A DNA stretch of 22,136 nt from a virus. The notes beneath the pieces were generated by a model. The model was not told the origin of the DNA. It did not search any database and saw only the letters and a program-made list of their open reading frames with translations. This document shows, piece by piece, positions 7,240 through 15,092 of the stretch. The translations under genes were made by a program, and so were the position numbers. Every line of letters begins with the position of its first letter. Position 1 is the first letter of the stretch. The DNA is taken from positions 1-22,136 of IMG/VR virus record IMGVR_UViG_3300032020_000512; one strand, given 5' to 3'.

Positions 7240-7906
7240 AATTAGTATTCTTTTGACTTCATATAATAATTTAGAGGTAAGGCGGGCGATAGAAAGCATA
7301 TTAAACCAAACCTATCAGAATTTTGAGATAATCCTTTTAGATGATAATTCAAGCGACCCGAAAGTTTTAGAGATTTTAGAAAAATATAAAAAACACCCCA
7401 AAGTAAAGTTCTATAATTCCCAGATTAAAGAAGAAGACAGATTAAAAGAATGTCCCTATGCCAGACAAATAAATATAGGACTGAAAATGGCGATTGGTAA
7501 ATTGATAATTTATATGTGCGATGATGTGGAATATTTACCTCACAAGTTAGAAACGATGGTAAAGTTCCTAAAAAGACATCCGACAGTAAAAGTTTGTTAT
7601 AACCAACAAAAATGGATAAGGCAAAGAACAGGAGAAGTTATAAGAATTTTAAAACCTGATAGAATTTTAAGAGACCCATTCGGAAAAGTAGACCATAATT
7701 CTGTAATGCATTATAAAAGCTGTATTGACAAAGTTGGAAATTGGGGTACCTCTGCTTTCGGGGTAGCAGATGCTCTTTTTTGGCGGAAATTAGGAAAAGA
7801 ATATCCATTTTATCCCATTAAAGAGATATTAGAAATTCATTATCGGAGCGAGAAATGTTTTTCAAATAAAGTAAGAGAATTATTAAAAAAAAATGAGAAA
7901 GCTTAA
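7220..7906 (+). CDS. GT-A fold glycosyltransferase, family 2-like
   Basis: This is a glycosyltransferase of the GT2 type. The reading frame opens earlier, at a TTG (7181) deep inside the upstream gene. ATG 7220 is preferred because it places the family start KISILLTSYNN near the N-terminus, giving 228 residues. Typical elements are the first strand and loop (ILLTSYNN), the helix AIESILNQTYQNFEIILLDDNSSD, and an acidic CDDVE (100-104) in the place of the DxD metal and nucleotide site. A hydrophobic middle and basic C-terminus follow. The last 14 bases overlap the next gene. It is shorter than many GT2 enzymes and has no membrane helices, so it may be soluble. Substrates are unknown. Confidence 0.82.
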   Translation: MLVLNPKISILLTSYNNLEVRRAIESILNQTYQNFEIILLDDNSSDPKVLEILEKYKKHPKVKFYNSQIKEEDRLKECPYARQINIGLKMAIGKLIIYMCDDVEYLPHKLETMVKFLKRHPTVKVCYNQQKWIRQRTGEVIRILKPDRILRDPFGKVDHNSVMHYKSCIDKVGNWGTSAFGVADALFWRKLGKEYPFYPIKEILEIHYRSEKCFSNKVRELLKKNEKA

Positions 7907-8315
7907 TCTGGGCTGTGGCCAAGAAAAAAAAGAAGGGTTTATAGGGATAGATATTAAAGATTATGGGCAAGAAATAGTGAGGGACTTAACGAGAGGAATT
8001 CCTTTTGACAGTGATTCGGTAGATGAAATTTATTCCTGCCACTGTTTAGAACATATTGAAAGAAAAGATGTTCCTTTTATCTGGGAAGAAATTTATCGAG
8101 TTTTAAAACCTGGTGCTATTGCTTATATTCGTGTTCCCCATAGTTCAGAACGAGAAGCTTTTATGATGAATCATTGGTCTTATTGGAACGAAGCAGTGGT
8201 TGAAGTTTTGTGTAATAAATGGGGCTCGCCAGACCATTTTACTAAAACCAATTTTGAAATTTTAGAAAACAAAAAGGAGGGAACAGAACTTCATATTAAA
8301 CTAAAGAAAATATGA
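7893..8315 (+). CDS. Small class I SAM-dependent methyltransferase
   Basis: A 140-residue methyltransferase of the type-11 style, which would transfer a methyl group from S-adenosylmethionine. Motif I LNLGCG is at residues 4-9, the acidic end of the second strand is GIDI (18-21), and the segment DSVDEIYSCHCLEHI (41-55) and EIYRVLKPGAIAYIRVP follow family order. It is at the short end for the fold and has little substrate-recognition sequence. Because it sits between two glycosyltransferase genes and a sugar dehydratase gene, O-methylation or capping of a glycan is a reasonable guess. It overlaps its upstream neighbour by 14 bases and the downstream gene by an ATGA junction. A nucleic-acid target is not excluded, but no such motif is seen. 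Confidence 0.82.
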   Translation: MRKLNLGCGQEKKEGFIGIDIKDYGQEIVRDLTRGIPFDSDSVDEIYSCHCLEHIERKDVPFIWEEIYRVLKPGAIAYIRVPHSSEREAFMMNHWSYWNEAVVEVLCNKWGSPDHFTKTNFEILENKKEGTELHIKLKKI

Positions 8316-9370
8316 AAACCGCTCTTGAAGAAGAAAAACAAACAATCACCCAAATATATATTCCAAAAAGAAAAAGATTACTGCTTACAGGAGGTTGCGG
8401 ATTCGTTGGGCATCACATTGTTGAGGGTGTGCTTAAGCAAACAGATTGGGAAATAATAATATTAGATGCCCTAACCTATGCGGGAAATTTAAACAGATTA
8501 ACTGATATTTCAATTTGGGATAAAGAAAAACATCGAGTTAAGTTTATCTGGCACGACTTGAAAGCTCCGATAAGTGAAACTACTCATAAAATGATTGGAG
8601 ATTTGGATTATATCTGGCACTTAGCGGCTGAAAGCCACGTAGGAAGAAGCTTGGAAGATGCTGTACCGTTTGCTATGTCAAATGTAGTGGGAACGACTCA
8701 TTTGCTTGAACATATTAAGCACCGTCAACCGAATCTGAAAATGTATATTGGGTTTAATACTGATGAAGTATTTGGATCGGCTGAAATAGGAGAATATCAC
8801 TTAGAAACCGATAAGTTTTATCCGTCAAATCCGTATTCGGCAGCAAAAGCAGCCCAATGGTGTATGGAATATGCCTTTGCTCATTCGTTTGGTTTGCCTA
8901 TTTGTATGGTGCACTCAATGAACATTTTTGCAGAAAGACAGCACACTGAAAAGTTTATTCCGATGGTTGTAAAAAGAATTTTGAATAATGAGAAAGTTAT
9001 TATTCACGGAATTCCTGGACATATCAGTCAGAGGCATTGGATACACGCAAGAGAAATATGTAATGGATTGCTCTTTTTAACAGAAAAGGGGGAACCAAAA
9101 GAAAGTTATAATATTATTGGTGAAGAAAAGGATGCTTTGTGGATTGCTAATAAGATTTGTCAGGTCATTAAAGACAGGGATTTGAAAGAAGACGAAATAG
9201 AATATTTTGATTTTCACGCTTTAAGACCTGGGCACGATTTCCGCTATGCTTTAGATGGAAGTAAATTAAGAAATTTAGGTTGGCAACCGAAATTAAATTT
9301 AGATGAATCTTTGGAAAAAACTATTAAATGGATGATAAAAATAGAAAATCGGAAATGGTTAAATCTGTAG
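8312..9370 (+). CDS. RmlB-like dTDP-glucose 4,6-dehydratase family protein
   Basis: A short-chain dehydrogenase-like nucleotide-sugar enzyme. RmlB turns dTDP-glucose into dTDP-4-keto-6-deoxyglucose using bound NAD. A 20-residue lead precedes the NAD site GGCGFVG (27-33). Next come DALTYAGNL, the family motif HLAAESHVGRS, the catalytic TDE (150-152) in NTDEVFG, the YSAAK pair Y175 and K179, and LRPGHDFRYALD near the C-terminus. This set closely follows RmlB and all core catalytic residues are present, so an active enzyme is likely. Related dehydratases (GDP-mannose, UDP-GlcNAc) share much of this; LTYAGNL and RPGHD favour RmlB. No RmlA, C or D is nearby, so the donor would come from the host. 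It ends in TAG and overlaps the next gene. Confidence 0.85.
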   Translation: MKTALEEEKQTITQIYIPKRKRLLLTGGCGFVGHHIVEGVLKQTDWEIIILDALTYAGNLNRLTDISIWDKEKHRVKFIWHDLKAPISETTHKMIGDLDYIWHLAAESHVGRSLEDAVPFAMSNVVGTTHLLEHIKHRQPNLKMYIGFNTDEVFGSAEIGEYHLETDKFYPSNPYSAAKAAQWCMEYAFAHSFGLPICMVHSMNIFAERQHTEKFIPMVVKRILNNEKVIIHGIPGHISQRHWIHAREICNGLLFLTEKGEPKESYNIIGEEKDALWIANKICQVIKDRDLKEDEIEYFDFHALRPGHDFRYALDGSKLRNLGWQPKLNLDESLEKTIKWMIKIENRKWLNL

Positions 9371-10269
9371 TAGTTTCAGCGGTTCATAGGCAGCCATCTG
9401 AAGATTGGATTAGATATTTACCACTGCCTGCCATAATTGTTGATGATAGCAATGGTAAGATTGAGATAAAAAAAGAAGGAGTAGAAGTGATTGATTATAA
9501 AAAAGAAAAAGTATGGGAGAAGTTTTATTATTCGTCAGCTTGTAAGAATTTTGGTCTTTGGTTAGCATATAAGAGAGGATATGATGTGATAATGGTTTTA
9601 GATTCTGATTGTGTTGCTCCAATTGATTTTAAAGAAAAACATTTGAATGCTTTAATAAAAACAGGATATGGCTGGGAGAATCCATTAAAAAGTATAGGTT
9701 GGTTTCCTCGTGGTTATCCATATTCACAGAGAAACAAGAAAGTAGGAGTGAATATGGGATTGTGGACGAATGTTTTAGATATAAATGGAGCTGATAGAAT
9801 AAAAAGAAAAAGTTTGGTTAAATTTGATAGAAAAAAGACGAAAATCGCTGTTGGTAAAATTCCGTTCTCTGGAATGAATGTAGCGATTAGAAGAGATTTA
9901 ATCCCTGGAATGTTCTTTTTACCAAATTTTGAGTATAAAGAACTGAAATTTAGAAGACACGATGATATTTGGGGAGGATATATTTTGCAAAAATTAATGG
10001 AAAAGAAAGGAGATGTAGTTGATTATGGTCCGCCAATTGTTTTTCACGAAGGAGAAGTAAATGCTGAAGAAGATGCTAAAGAAGAAGAAGCAGAAAATTT
10101 TTATAGTGATTCGTTTTATAGTTTAGTTGATGAAATGATGAAAGATATTCAATTTGGAAGTTATCAAGAAATGTTTGGTCAGTTTGCTGATAAGTGCGAT
10201 TTGTTAAAAGGAACTGTTTTTGAGCCGTTAATAAGTTCAATTAAGTGGTGGAAAGAAATTTATGCCTAA
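9355..10269 (+). CDS. RGP/UDP-arabinopyranose mutase-like protein (GT75-like)
   Basis: A 304-residue protein whose motif order recalls the reversibly glycosylated polypeptides of plants, which interconvert UDP-arabinopyranose and UDP-arabinofuranose. In order: VVSAVHR start, VLDSDCVAP (DSD at 83-85, matching the family DDDC), RGYPYS (119-124, family RGYPFS), GLWTNVLD (135-142), PFSGMNVAIRRDL (170-182, family CGMNLAFNREL), and RHDDIWGGY. The Arg of RGYPFS is, as I recall, the self-glycosylated residue, and it is present (R119). ATG 9355 is chosen over ATG 9328 because it begins at the first conserved strand; it overlaps the dehydratase gene by 16 bases. The fold is GT-A-like, so an ordinary transferase is an alternative. 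The match is made by eye. Confidence 0.7.
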   Translation: MVKSVVVSAVHRQPSEDWIRYLPLPAIIVDDSNGKIEIKKEGVEVIDYKKEKVWEKFYYSSACKNFGLWLAYKRGYDVIMVLDSDCVAPIDFKEKHLNALIKTGYGWENPLKSIGWFPRGYPYSQRNKKVGVNMGLWTNVLDINGADRIKRKSLVKFDRKKTKIAVGKIPFSGMNVAIRRDLIPGMFFLPNFEYKELKFRRHDDIWGGYILQKLMEKKGDVVDYGPPIVFHEGEVNAEEDAKEEEAENFYSDSFYSLVDEMMKDIQFGSYQEMFGQFADKCDLLKGTVFEPLISSIKWWKEIYA

Positions 10270-10876
10270 ATGTTCAATTATTTTAGTTACTTTTAATAGA
10301 TTAGATTATACAAAACAAACAATAGATTCGCTTTTAAAAACAGCCTCGTCTGATTTTGAAATGTTTATTATTGATAATGCTTCTTCTGAATTAGGTTTCC
10401 ACGATTATTTGACCGAATTAGAAAAAGATAAAAGAATTACTATTATCCGCAATTATAAAAATGTAGGTTGGGGAAAGGCTACGAATTTAGGACTGAAACT
10501 TTGTAGAACAGATTGGATTTTATTGTCAAATAATGACGTTATTTACAAAGAAAATTGGTTTGAAAAATGCTTGTTAGCTTACGAAGATTTCCCCGAGATT
10601 GGGATTTTAGGACTATGGAAGCATCCTTTTCATACAATATTGGGGGAGAAACAAGGCAAAAGAAGTAAAATTATTATTAAAGATCAAATGCCAGGAGTTG
10701 CTTGGTTAATGAAAAAAGAAGTTTTAGATAAAATTGGACCGATTGCTGAAGCAGGTCCTTGTGATAGACAAGGTGGATGTGGCGAGGATACGAATTATTG
10801 TGCAAGAGTTAGAGGGGCTGGGTTTCTGGTTTGTGGACTCAATGAAGATATTGCTGAACATATAACGAAGACATAA
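10262..10876 (+). CDS. Glycosyltransferase family 2-like (second copy type)
   Basis: A 204-residue GT2-type enzyme, the last of the sugar cassette. It begins with the classic strand CSIILVTFNRLDYTKQTIDSLL, then FEMFIIDNASSE, NVGWGKATNLGL and SNNDV (89-93, NND in the DxD position), with a later GEDTNYCARVRGAGF that fits the acceptor-site ED motif. This pattern resembles rhamnosyl- and similar transferases, but the sugar cannot be named. The protein is shorter than full-length GT2 enzymes (often 250-350 residues), and the C-terminus stops soon after the core. It overlaps the GT75-like gene by 8 bases and is followed by a 38-base spacer before the connector gene. Confidence 0.83.
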   Translation: MPKCSIILVTFNRLDYTKQTIDSLLKTASSDFEMFIIDNASSELGFHDYLTELEKDKRITIIRNYKNVGWGKATNLGLKLCRTDWILLSNNDVIYKENWFEKCLLAYEDFPEIGILGLWKHPFHTILGEKQGKRSKIIIKDQMPGVAWLMKKEVLDKIGPIAEAGPCDRQGGCGEDTNYCARVRGAGFLVCGLNEDIAEHITKT

Positions 10877-10894
10877 ATTAAAAGAAAATAAAAA

Positions 10895-10918
10895 ATGGCT
10901 AAATTTATAAAAATATGA
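10895..10918 (+). other. Seven-codon mini reading frame before the adaptor gene
   Basis: ATG 10895 opens MAKFIKI and stops at a TGA that overlaps the start of the adaptor gene (ATGA at 10915-10918). It may feed ribosomes to the next gene, or be the remaining beginning of a gene lost when the cassette arrived. Chance is also possible in such A-rich sequence. Confidence 0.25.
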
Positions 10919-11643
10919 AATATAATTCAACGTCAACGCTCGACGGCCTAATACAGGATTGTGAAACTCTTTTAGCAATGAGCGATGCAGGTATTTCTGG
11001 TGACGCTACATTATTAAAGGTTTTTACCCGCCTTATCAATGTTTGGTATCGAAGAGTAAATTCCGCTATCTGGGATGTGTGTGGGACTTGGGAATACGAT
11101 GATTCAAATTATACTGATTTACCAGTAGCAACTACTACTTTAGTAGATAGCCAGCAGGATTATGAAATTCCTTCAACCGCTCAAAAAATATCAAAAGTGG
11201 AAGTTTTGGATTCGAGCGGAAACTATCAATTACTAACTCCTTTTGATGAGAGTATGGTAAAAGATAGGGCAATGTCTGAGTTTTATGAAACAGCGGGGCT
11301 TCCTATTTATTATGATTTAAAGGGTCGCTCTATACTCTTATATCCCAAACCTTCCAGTAGCAAGGTTACTTTAGCCGCTGGCTTAAAAATTTATTTCACA
11401 AGAGATATTTACGAATTTGTTTCAACTGATACTACAAAAGAACCAGGATTTATAAATAGTTTTCATCGATTATTATCTCTTGGCGCTTCTTACGATTATG
11501 CTATGAGTTATGAAATGCTTGAAAAAGCCAATTTCTTAAAAGGGCAGATAAACGAAATGATTTCAGAATTAAAGAGATTTTACGGGGCACAGCATAGAGA
11601 TATGCGAACAAGAATAAGACCTCGCAGACAAACTTATTTATAA
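10915..11643 (+). CDS. Putative head-tail adaptor (connector) protein
   Basis: A 242-residue protein that probably attaches below the portal. It has an N-terminal helical region (residues about 8-50, with LLKVFTRLINVWYRRVNSAI), a segment with SQQDYEIPSTAQKISKVEVLD, a Pro-Lys beta segment (LLYPKPSSSKVTL), and a helical C-terminal part (FINSFHRLLSLGASYDYAMSYEM) ending in a basic tail. The segments on damping or 'DYEIP' resemble a common phage adaptor pattern in podo- and siphoviruses. The gene restores virion-structural content after the sugar cassette. P22 gp4-like function is inferred from pattern and place, not proven. Confidence 0.65.
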   Translation: MKYNSTSTLDGLIQDCETLLAMSDAGISGDATLLKVFTRLINVWYRRVNSAIWDVCGTWEYDDSNYTDLPVATTTLVDSQQDYEIPSTAQKISKVEVLDSSGNYQLLTPFDESMVKDRAMSEFYETAGLPIYYDLKGRSILLYPKPSSSKVTLAAGLKIYFTRDIYEFVSTDTTKEPGFINSFHRLLSLGASYDYAMSYEMLEKANFLKGQINEMISELKRFYGAQHRDMRTRIRPRRQTYL

Positions 11644-11646
11644 GAT

Positions 11647-12735
11647 ATGACAAAAATCATTGACCAGATATTAAAAGATAAAAAAGAAGGAATGACAAGA
11701 GAGCAAGCAAGGAAACTTTATCCTAATATTAAAGAGGAAATTTTAGATCAGATTTATTCTTCAGAAATTCAACAAAATGAAAAGTGGGCGGAATTTTCCA
11801 ACAAAATAATTGAAACAAATAATAGAATAGAACAAATAGAAGAAAATATAGGAGGAAAAGTAAAAGAACAATTAAAAGAACAATTAAATGAAATCATTTC
11901 TCAAGTAGAAAGAGGAGTAAAAGATATTAAAGAAGCTCTACCTGACATTGAAGCATTGGAAAAAAAAATTCAGAAAATAGAAACCCAGATTAAAATTCAC
12001 GAGAAGAAAAAACATATAACCGAAAAAGATATTCAAGAAAAAGTTAGCCCTTTAATTTTTAAACAAACGAAATTTATTGAACAATTGGGAGAAATCGGGA
12101 TAGAGCAAAAAGATTTTCAAAAAGAAATCCAAGAACGAATAAGTGAATTACCTACAATAGGTGACCTCCATCCTGAAGAACACGATTTAAAATCTCATAT
12201 TGATGTAGAAATTACTGGTAAAGAATTAAACGAACTTCCTAAAAAAATTGAAGAAATAAGAAAAGTAGCCGCCAGAAAAGAAGTTCCAAGACTTCTCGGA
12301 GGTGGAATAACAGAAAAAGCAGCTTGGGGTTCTATCACAGGCACTCTTACTGACCAGACCGATTTACAAACCGCTTTAGATGCCCGCTCTCTATTAAATC
12401 ACTCCATTTCACAGCATACTTTTGATGCTGATGTGGATTTGGGAGCAAACTTATTAAAAGCAACTACTATTATTGAACTTGGTAATGGCTTTATAGCTTA
12501 TAATGATGCTGGGTTCGAGTTTTATAGTGATGCGGGGATAACTAAAACAGGAGAAATGATAATGATTGGCACTGGAATATATCGTTATCTTGCTACTCTT
12601 ACTCCTGACCAAGTTTATGGTGTATTAGATTTTTCAGGTTTAACTCCTATCGACAAAACCTTCACCTTCCCCAATGCTTCTGGAACATTGGCTTTAATTT
12701 CTAATGTATTGGCTTATTCAATCGCTTTAGGTTAA
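11647..12735 (+). CDS. Putative coiled-coil tail fibre or appendage protein
   Basis: A 362-residue structural protein in two parts. Residues 1 to about 210 are charged and helical with likely coiled coils (IETNNRIEQIEENIG, IEALEKKIQKIETQIKIHEKK). The second part begins with WGSITGTLTDQTDLQTALDA (from about 226), a recurring segment of phage tail fibres. It continues with Ala/Gly and beta-rich sequence such as FTFPNASGTLALISN, a typical fibre ending. A trimeric fibre that holds a distal beta domain fits this architecture. It follows the adaptor candidate by 3 bases and opens a run of appendage genes. Which receptor it would bind is unknown. Confidence 0.75.
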   Translation: MTKIIDQILKDKKEGMTREQARKLYPNIKEEILDQIYSSEIQQNEKWAEFSNKIIETNNRIEQIEENIGGKVKEQLKEQLNEIISQVERGVKDIKEALPDIEALEKKIQKIETQIKIHEKKKHITEKDIQEKVSPLIFKQTKFIEQLGEIGIEQKDFQKEIQERISELPTIGDLHPEEHDLKSHIDVEITGKELNELPKKIEEIRKVAARKEVPRLLGGGITEKAAWGSITGTLTDQTDLQTALDARSLLNHSISQHTFDADVDLGANLLKATTIIELGNGFIAYNDAGFEFYSDAGITKTGEMIMIGTGIYRYLATLTPDQVYGVLDFSGLTPIDKTFTFPNASGTLALISNVLAYSIALG

Positions 12736-12739
12736 AAAT

Positions 12740-14347
12740 ATGAAAATTTTAACAACAAATTATGTATTTAATGCTGTGGCAAAGACAATCACCTTTTCTG
12801 ATTATGCGAGTATTTTATTAGAGAGAGTGCTTTTAATTACCAATGTTACGGATAATATCATTATCTATAATTTCGCCGATGCAACCAAAGGGGGAACTGT
12901 TGCTACAAATGTTTTAACTTTAACTTATAATACGACAGCAATGTCTGATACCGATGATTTACAGATATTCTACGATGATGCTGATGCCGAAATGCCGATA
13001 AATGATGGTGGCAATTCAATTACCGTTGATGGCACATTTTGGCAGGCAACACAGCCTGTATCAGCGACAGATTTAGATATAAGGAATCTGGCTCAGACTC
13101 AAGACAATGTAAGAATTTGGGCTAATACTATTATTGATGGCACAGGGACTAATGTTATTCCATTGGCTGATGCAGCAGGACATTTACAGATTGATGTTTT
13201 GAGTGGCGGTGGGGGTGGAACATTAGTGGTAGATGATGAGTTAGTAAATGCGGCAGATACAGGTCTATTAATTTTAGGAACTGATGGAACAAATTATCAG
13301 ATTTTAGCAGTAGATGCTTCTGGAAACCTACAGGTAGATATATTAAATGCCTCTCTTGCAGTAACAGGAACATTCTGGCAAGCTACACAACCAATTTCAG
13401 CAGCTTCTTTACCATTACCAACAGGAGCTGCGACATCAGCACTTCAAGGAGGAGGATTGCCAGCGGCTTTGGGAGCTGGCGGTGGTCTTAAGGTTGATGG
13501 TTCTGGAACAGCATTGCCTGTAAGCGGAACAGTAACGGTTGGCTCTATAACTGCAGGAGATAACAATATTGGGAATGTTGATGTAGTTACTTTACCAGCC
13601 ATTACCATTGCCGCTGCTCAAACATTGGCAACGGTTACAACAGTTGGAACGGTTACTACCCTTACGGGAACTACAACTCTTACTCCAGGAACGGCAGCAG
13701 CTAATCTTGGTAAGGCAGAGGATGTCGCCCACGCCAGTGGAGATGTAGGCGTAGCAGTATGGGGGGTTCGTGATGATACTTTGGGGATATTTTCGGGTAC
13801 AGAAGGAGATTATGAGCCATTTCATATGACAGCGGCTGGAAGACTTTATACTTCTGCTACTATTGATGCCGCTTTACCTGCGGGAACAAATGCTATTGGA
13901 AAACTAGCGGCAAACAACGGTGTAGATATTGGAGATGTTGATGTAAAAAGTATTGCGGCGGGAGACACCAACATTGGTAATGTTGACGTTGTGACTCTCC
14001 CAACAATTACTCAAAGCACAAAACACGATGCTAAAATTTATAAAACCGCAGTTTTTGATGCTTCGGCAAGCGGAAACTTGGTCGCAGCGGTTGCAGGAAA
14101 AGTAATTAAACTTCACGCCTCAACCATTCAAGCCCAAAACACAGTTGTCGTTAATCTAAATAATGGGGCGGCGGGGGCTAGTCTTATGGAGTGGAGTTTT
14201 CAAGCCAGAGAAGGCGCAGTTATTCCAATGGCTAATGCACCCGCATATTGGGCGGTTACTTCAGTCAACACGGCTTTGTATGTTACTTTGAGTGCCGCCG
14301 TCGTAGTTACCATAACTGCGATTTATTCTGACGATGATACAAGTTAA
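12740..14347 (+). CDS. Repeat-containing tail or fibre structural protein
   Basis: A 535-residue Ala/Gly/Thr/Val-rich protein of virion type with internal repeats. A 21-residue unit beginning SITAGDNNIGNVDVVTL (about 269-289) recurs at about 404-424 with 18 of 21 residues the same. A shorter GTFWQATQP unit occurs at about 98 and about 210. The Gly-rich linkers and low charge suggest elongated beta structure. The C-terminal 100 residues (KIYKTAVFDASASG onward) look like a beta-sandwich. Such proteins often occur among phage appendages and their roles are poorly known. It follows a 4-base gap after the coiled-coil fibre gene, which suggests they act in the same appendage. Confidence 0.7.
   Translation: MKILTTNYVFNAVAKTITFSDYASILLERVLLITNVTDNIIIYNFADATKGGTVATNVLTLTYNTTAMSDTDDLQIFYDDADAEMPINDGGNSITVDGTFWQATQPVSATDLDIRNLAQTQDNVRIWANTIIDGTGTNVIPLADAAGHLQIDVLSGGGGGTLVVDDELVNAADTGLLILGTDGTNYQILAVDASGNLQVDILNASLAVTGTFWQATQPISAASLPLPTGAATSALQGGGLPAALGAGGGLKVDGSGTALPVSGTVTVGSITAGDNNIGNVDVVTLPAITIAAAQTLATVTTVGTVTTLTGTTTLTPGTAAANLGKAEDVAHASGDVGVAVWGVRDDTLGIFSGTEGDYEPFHMTAAGRLYTSATIDAALPAGTNAIGKLAANNGVDIGDVDVKSIAAGDTNIGNVDVVTLPTITQSTKHDAKIYKTAVFDASASGNLVAAVAGKVIKLHASTIQAQNTVVVNLNNGAAGASLMEWSFQAREGAVIPMANAPAYWAVTSVNTALYVTLSAAVVVTITAIYSDDDTS
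13544..14011 (+). repeat. Diverged 63-base repeat pair in the structural gene
   Basis: The copies at 13544-13606 and 13949-14011 code for 21-residue units that agree at 18 positions (S-I-x-A-G-D-x-N-I-G-N-V-D-V-V-T-L-P-x-I-T). Many third-position differences show the protein repeat is older than the DNA identity, and point to selection on protein sequence. Confidence 0.8.
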
Positions 14348-14361
14348 TAAGTTGAAGAAAT

Positions 14362-14859
14362 ATGCCAGTTGAAGAAGTTTACACAGACGCTTTCGACGCT
14401 ACTTATGTAGCTTGGACTGAAGTAGGCTCTAGCCCATATCTAAACGATTCAAACGCTAACTACATTTACTCACTCACAAATAATCAGCTGGAGGGCTATT
14501 GGACTTTTCCAGCTTCGGCGGGAAGCGGAACAATCAACTCGGTTAAGTTGAGGCTTGAAATGGACACTGAGTATGGCGACAGCAGTGGCAATGTTACCGT
14601 TTATGTTTGGAATGGCACAAGCTGGACAGTTTACACTATTTACGGTGACATGACAAGTTACGCTTGGAAAGAAATAGACGTTTCCGCCCTTCTTAACACT
14701 TGGGCTAAAATTAACGGAGCAAAAGTTTATGTTCAAAGTGCGATTCTTACTCCAAAAGACCCAGACACTCTTTATGTTCGCAGGCTCACAAGAAAAGTTG
14801 ATTACACAGCTGTGGTAGCGATAGCGAGTAAGCGTTTGCTTGTGGGAGTTGGAATTTAA
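14362..14859 (+). CDS. Beta-sandwich tail protein, carbohydrate-binding-like
   Basis: A 165-residue protein of beta-rich composition with many Tyr, Trp, Ser and Thr. Alternating strands can be seen: SVKLRLEMDTEYGD, VTVYVWNGTSWTVYTI, WKEIDVSALLNTW, GAKVYVQSAIL. That order resembles the jelly-roll modules of carbohydrate-binding and DNRLRE-like proteins. A role on the particle surface, in glycan or host binding, is suggested by fold type and by the neighbouring fibre genes. There is no signal peptide or membrane segment. The family call is by composition and strand order only. Confidence 0.65.
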   Translation: MPVEEVYTDAFDATYVAWTEVGSSPYLNDSNANYIYSLTNNQLEGYWTFPASAGSGTINSVKLRLEMDTEYGDSSGNVTVYVWNGTSWTVYTIYGDMTSYAWKEIDVSALLNTWAKINGAKVYVQSAILTPKDPDTLYVRRLTRKVDYTAVVAIASKRLLVGVGI

Positions 14860-14893
14860 TAAAAAGGTTGGCTTAAAATAATTTTTAAACAAT

Positions 14894-15091
14894 ATGGATA
14901 CAAAACAAAAAAAAGAGCAAATACAGGCAGAATTTGATAGAAATCAAAAGACATTAAATCAATTAGTAGAAAGACAAGCTCAACTTCGTGGACAATGGCA
15001 ACTTTTGGATGAAATGGAAAAAGAAACAGGAGAAAATCGGGCTTCAAAAAGGAGAATAGAAAAAATAGAAGAGAAATTAGAAAAGAAATAA
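14894..15091 (+). CDS. Small coiled-coil protein
   Basis: A 65-residue Gln/Glu/Lys-rich protein with a continuous helix or coiled coil (AEFDRNQKTLNQLVERQAQL), ending in a very charged tail (KRRIEKIEEKLEKK). It is preceded by AAAGGTTG at 14863-14870, an element also found after other small genes. It resembles the small coiled-coil genes at 16804 and 18948, and all three sit just before genes for fibre or tail proteins. They might be chaperones or structural linkers, but nothing in the sequence shows it. Confidence 0.6.
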   Translation: MDTKQKKEQIQAEFDRNQKTLNQLVERQAQLRGQWQLLDEMEKETGENRASKRRIEKIEEKLEKK

Positions 15092-15092
15092 T

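Noticed and set aside
9410-9622. Minus-strand frame opposite the GT75-like gene
   Set aside because: Low-complexity product with no start signal, opposite a gene with clear motifs.
12510-12524. GGGTTCGAGT, another tRNA T-loop-like sequence
   Set aside because: It is within the fibre gene at 11647 and has no cloverleaf partners.
13542-14013. CRISPR-like interpretation of the repeats
   Set aside because: The two repeat units are diverged, coding, and not regularly spaced in an array.
13592-14116. Minus-strand frames under the repeat-rich structural gene
   Set aside because: All other genes are on the plus strand, and these frames are shadows of the repetitive coding sequence.
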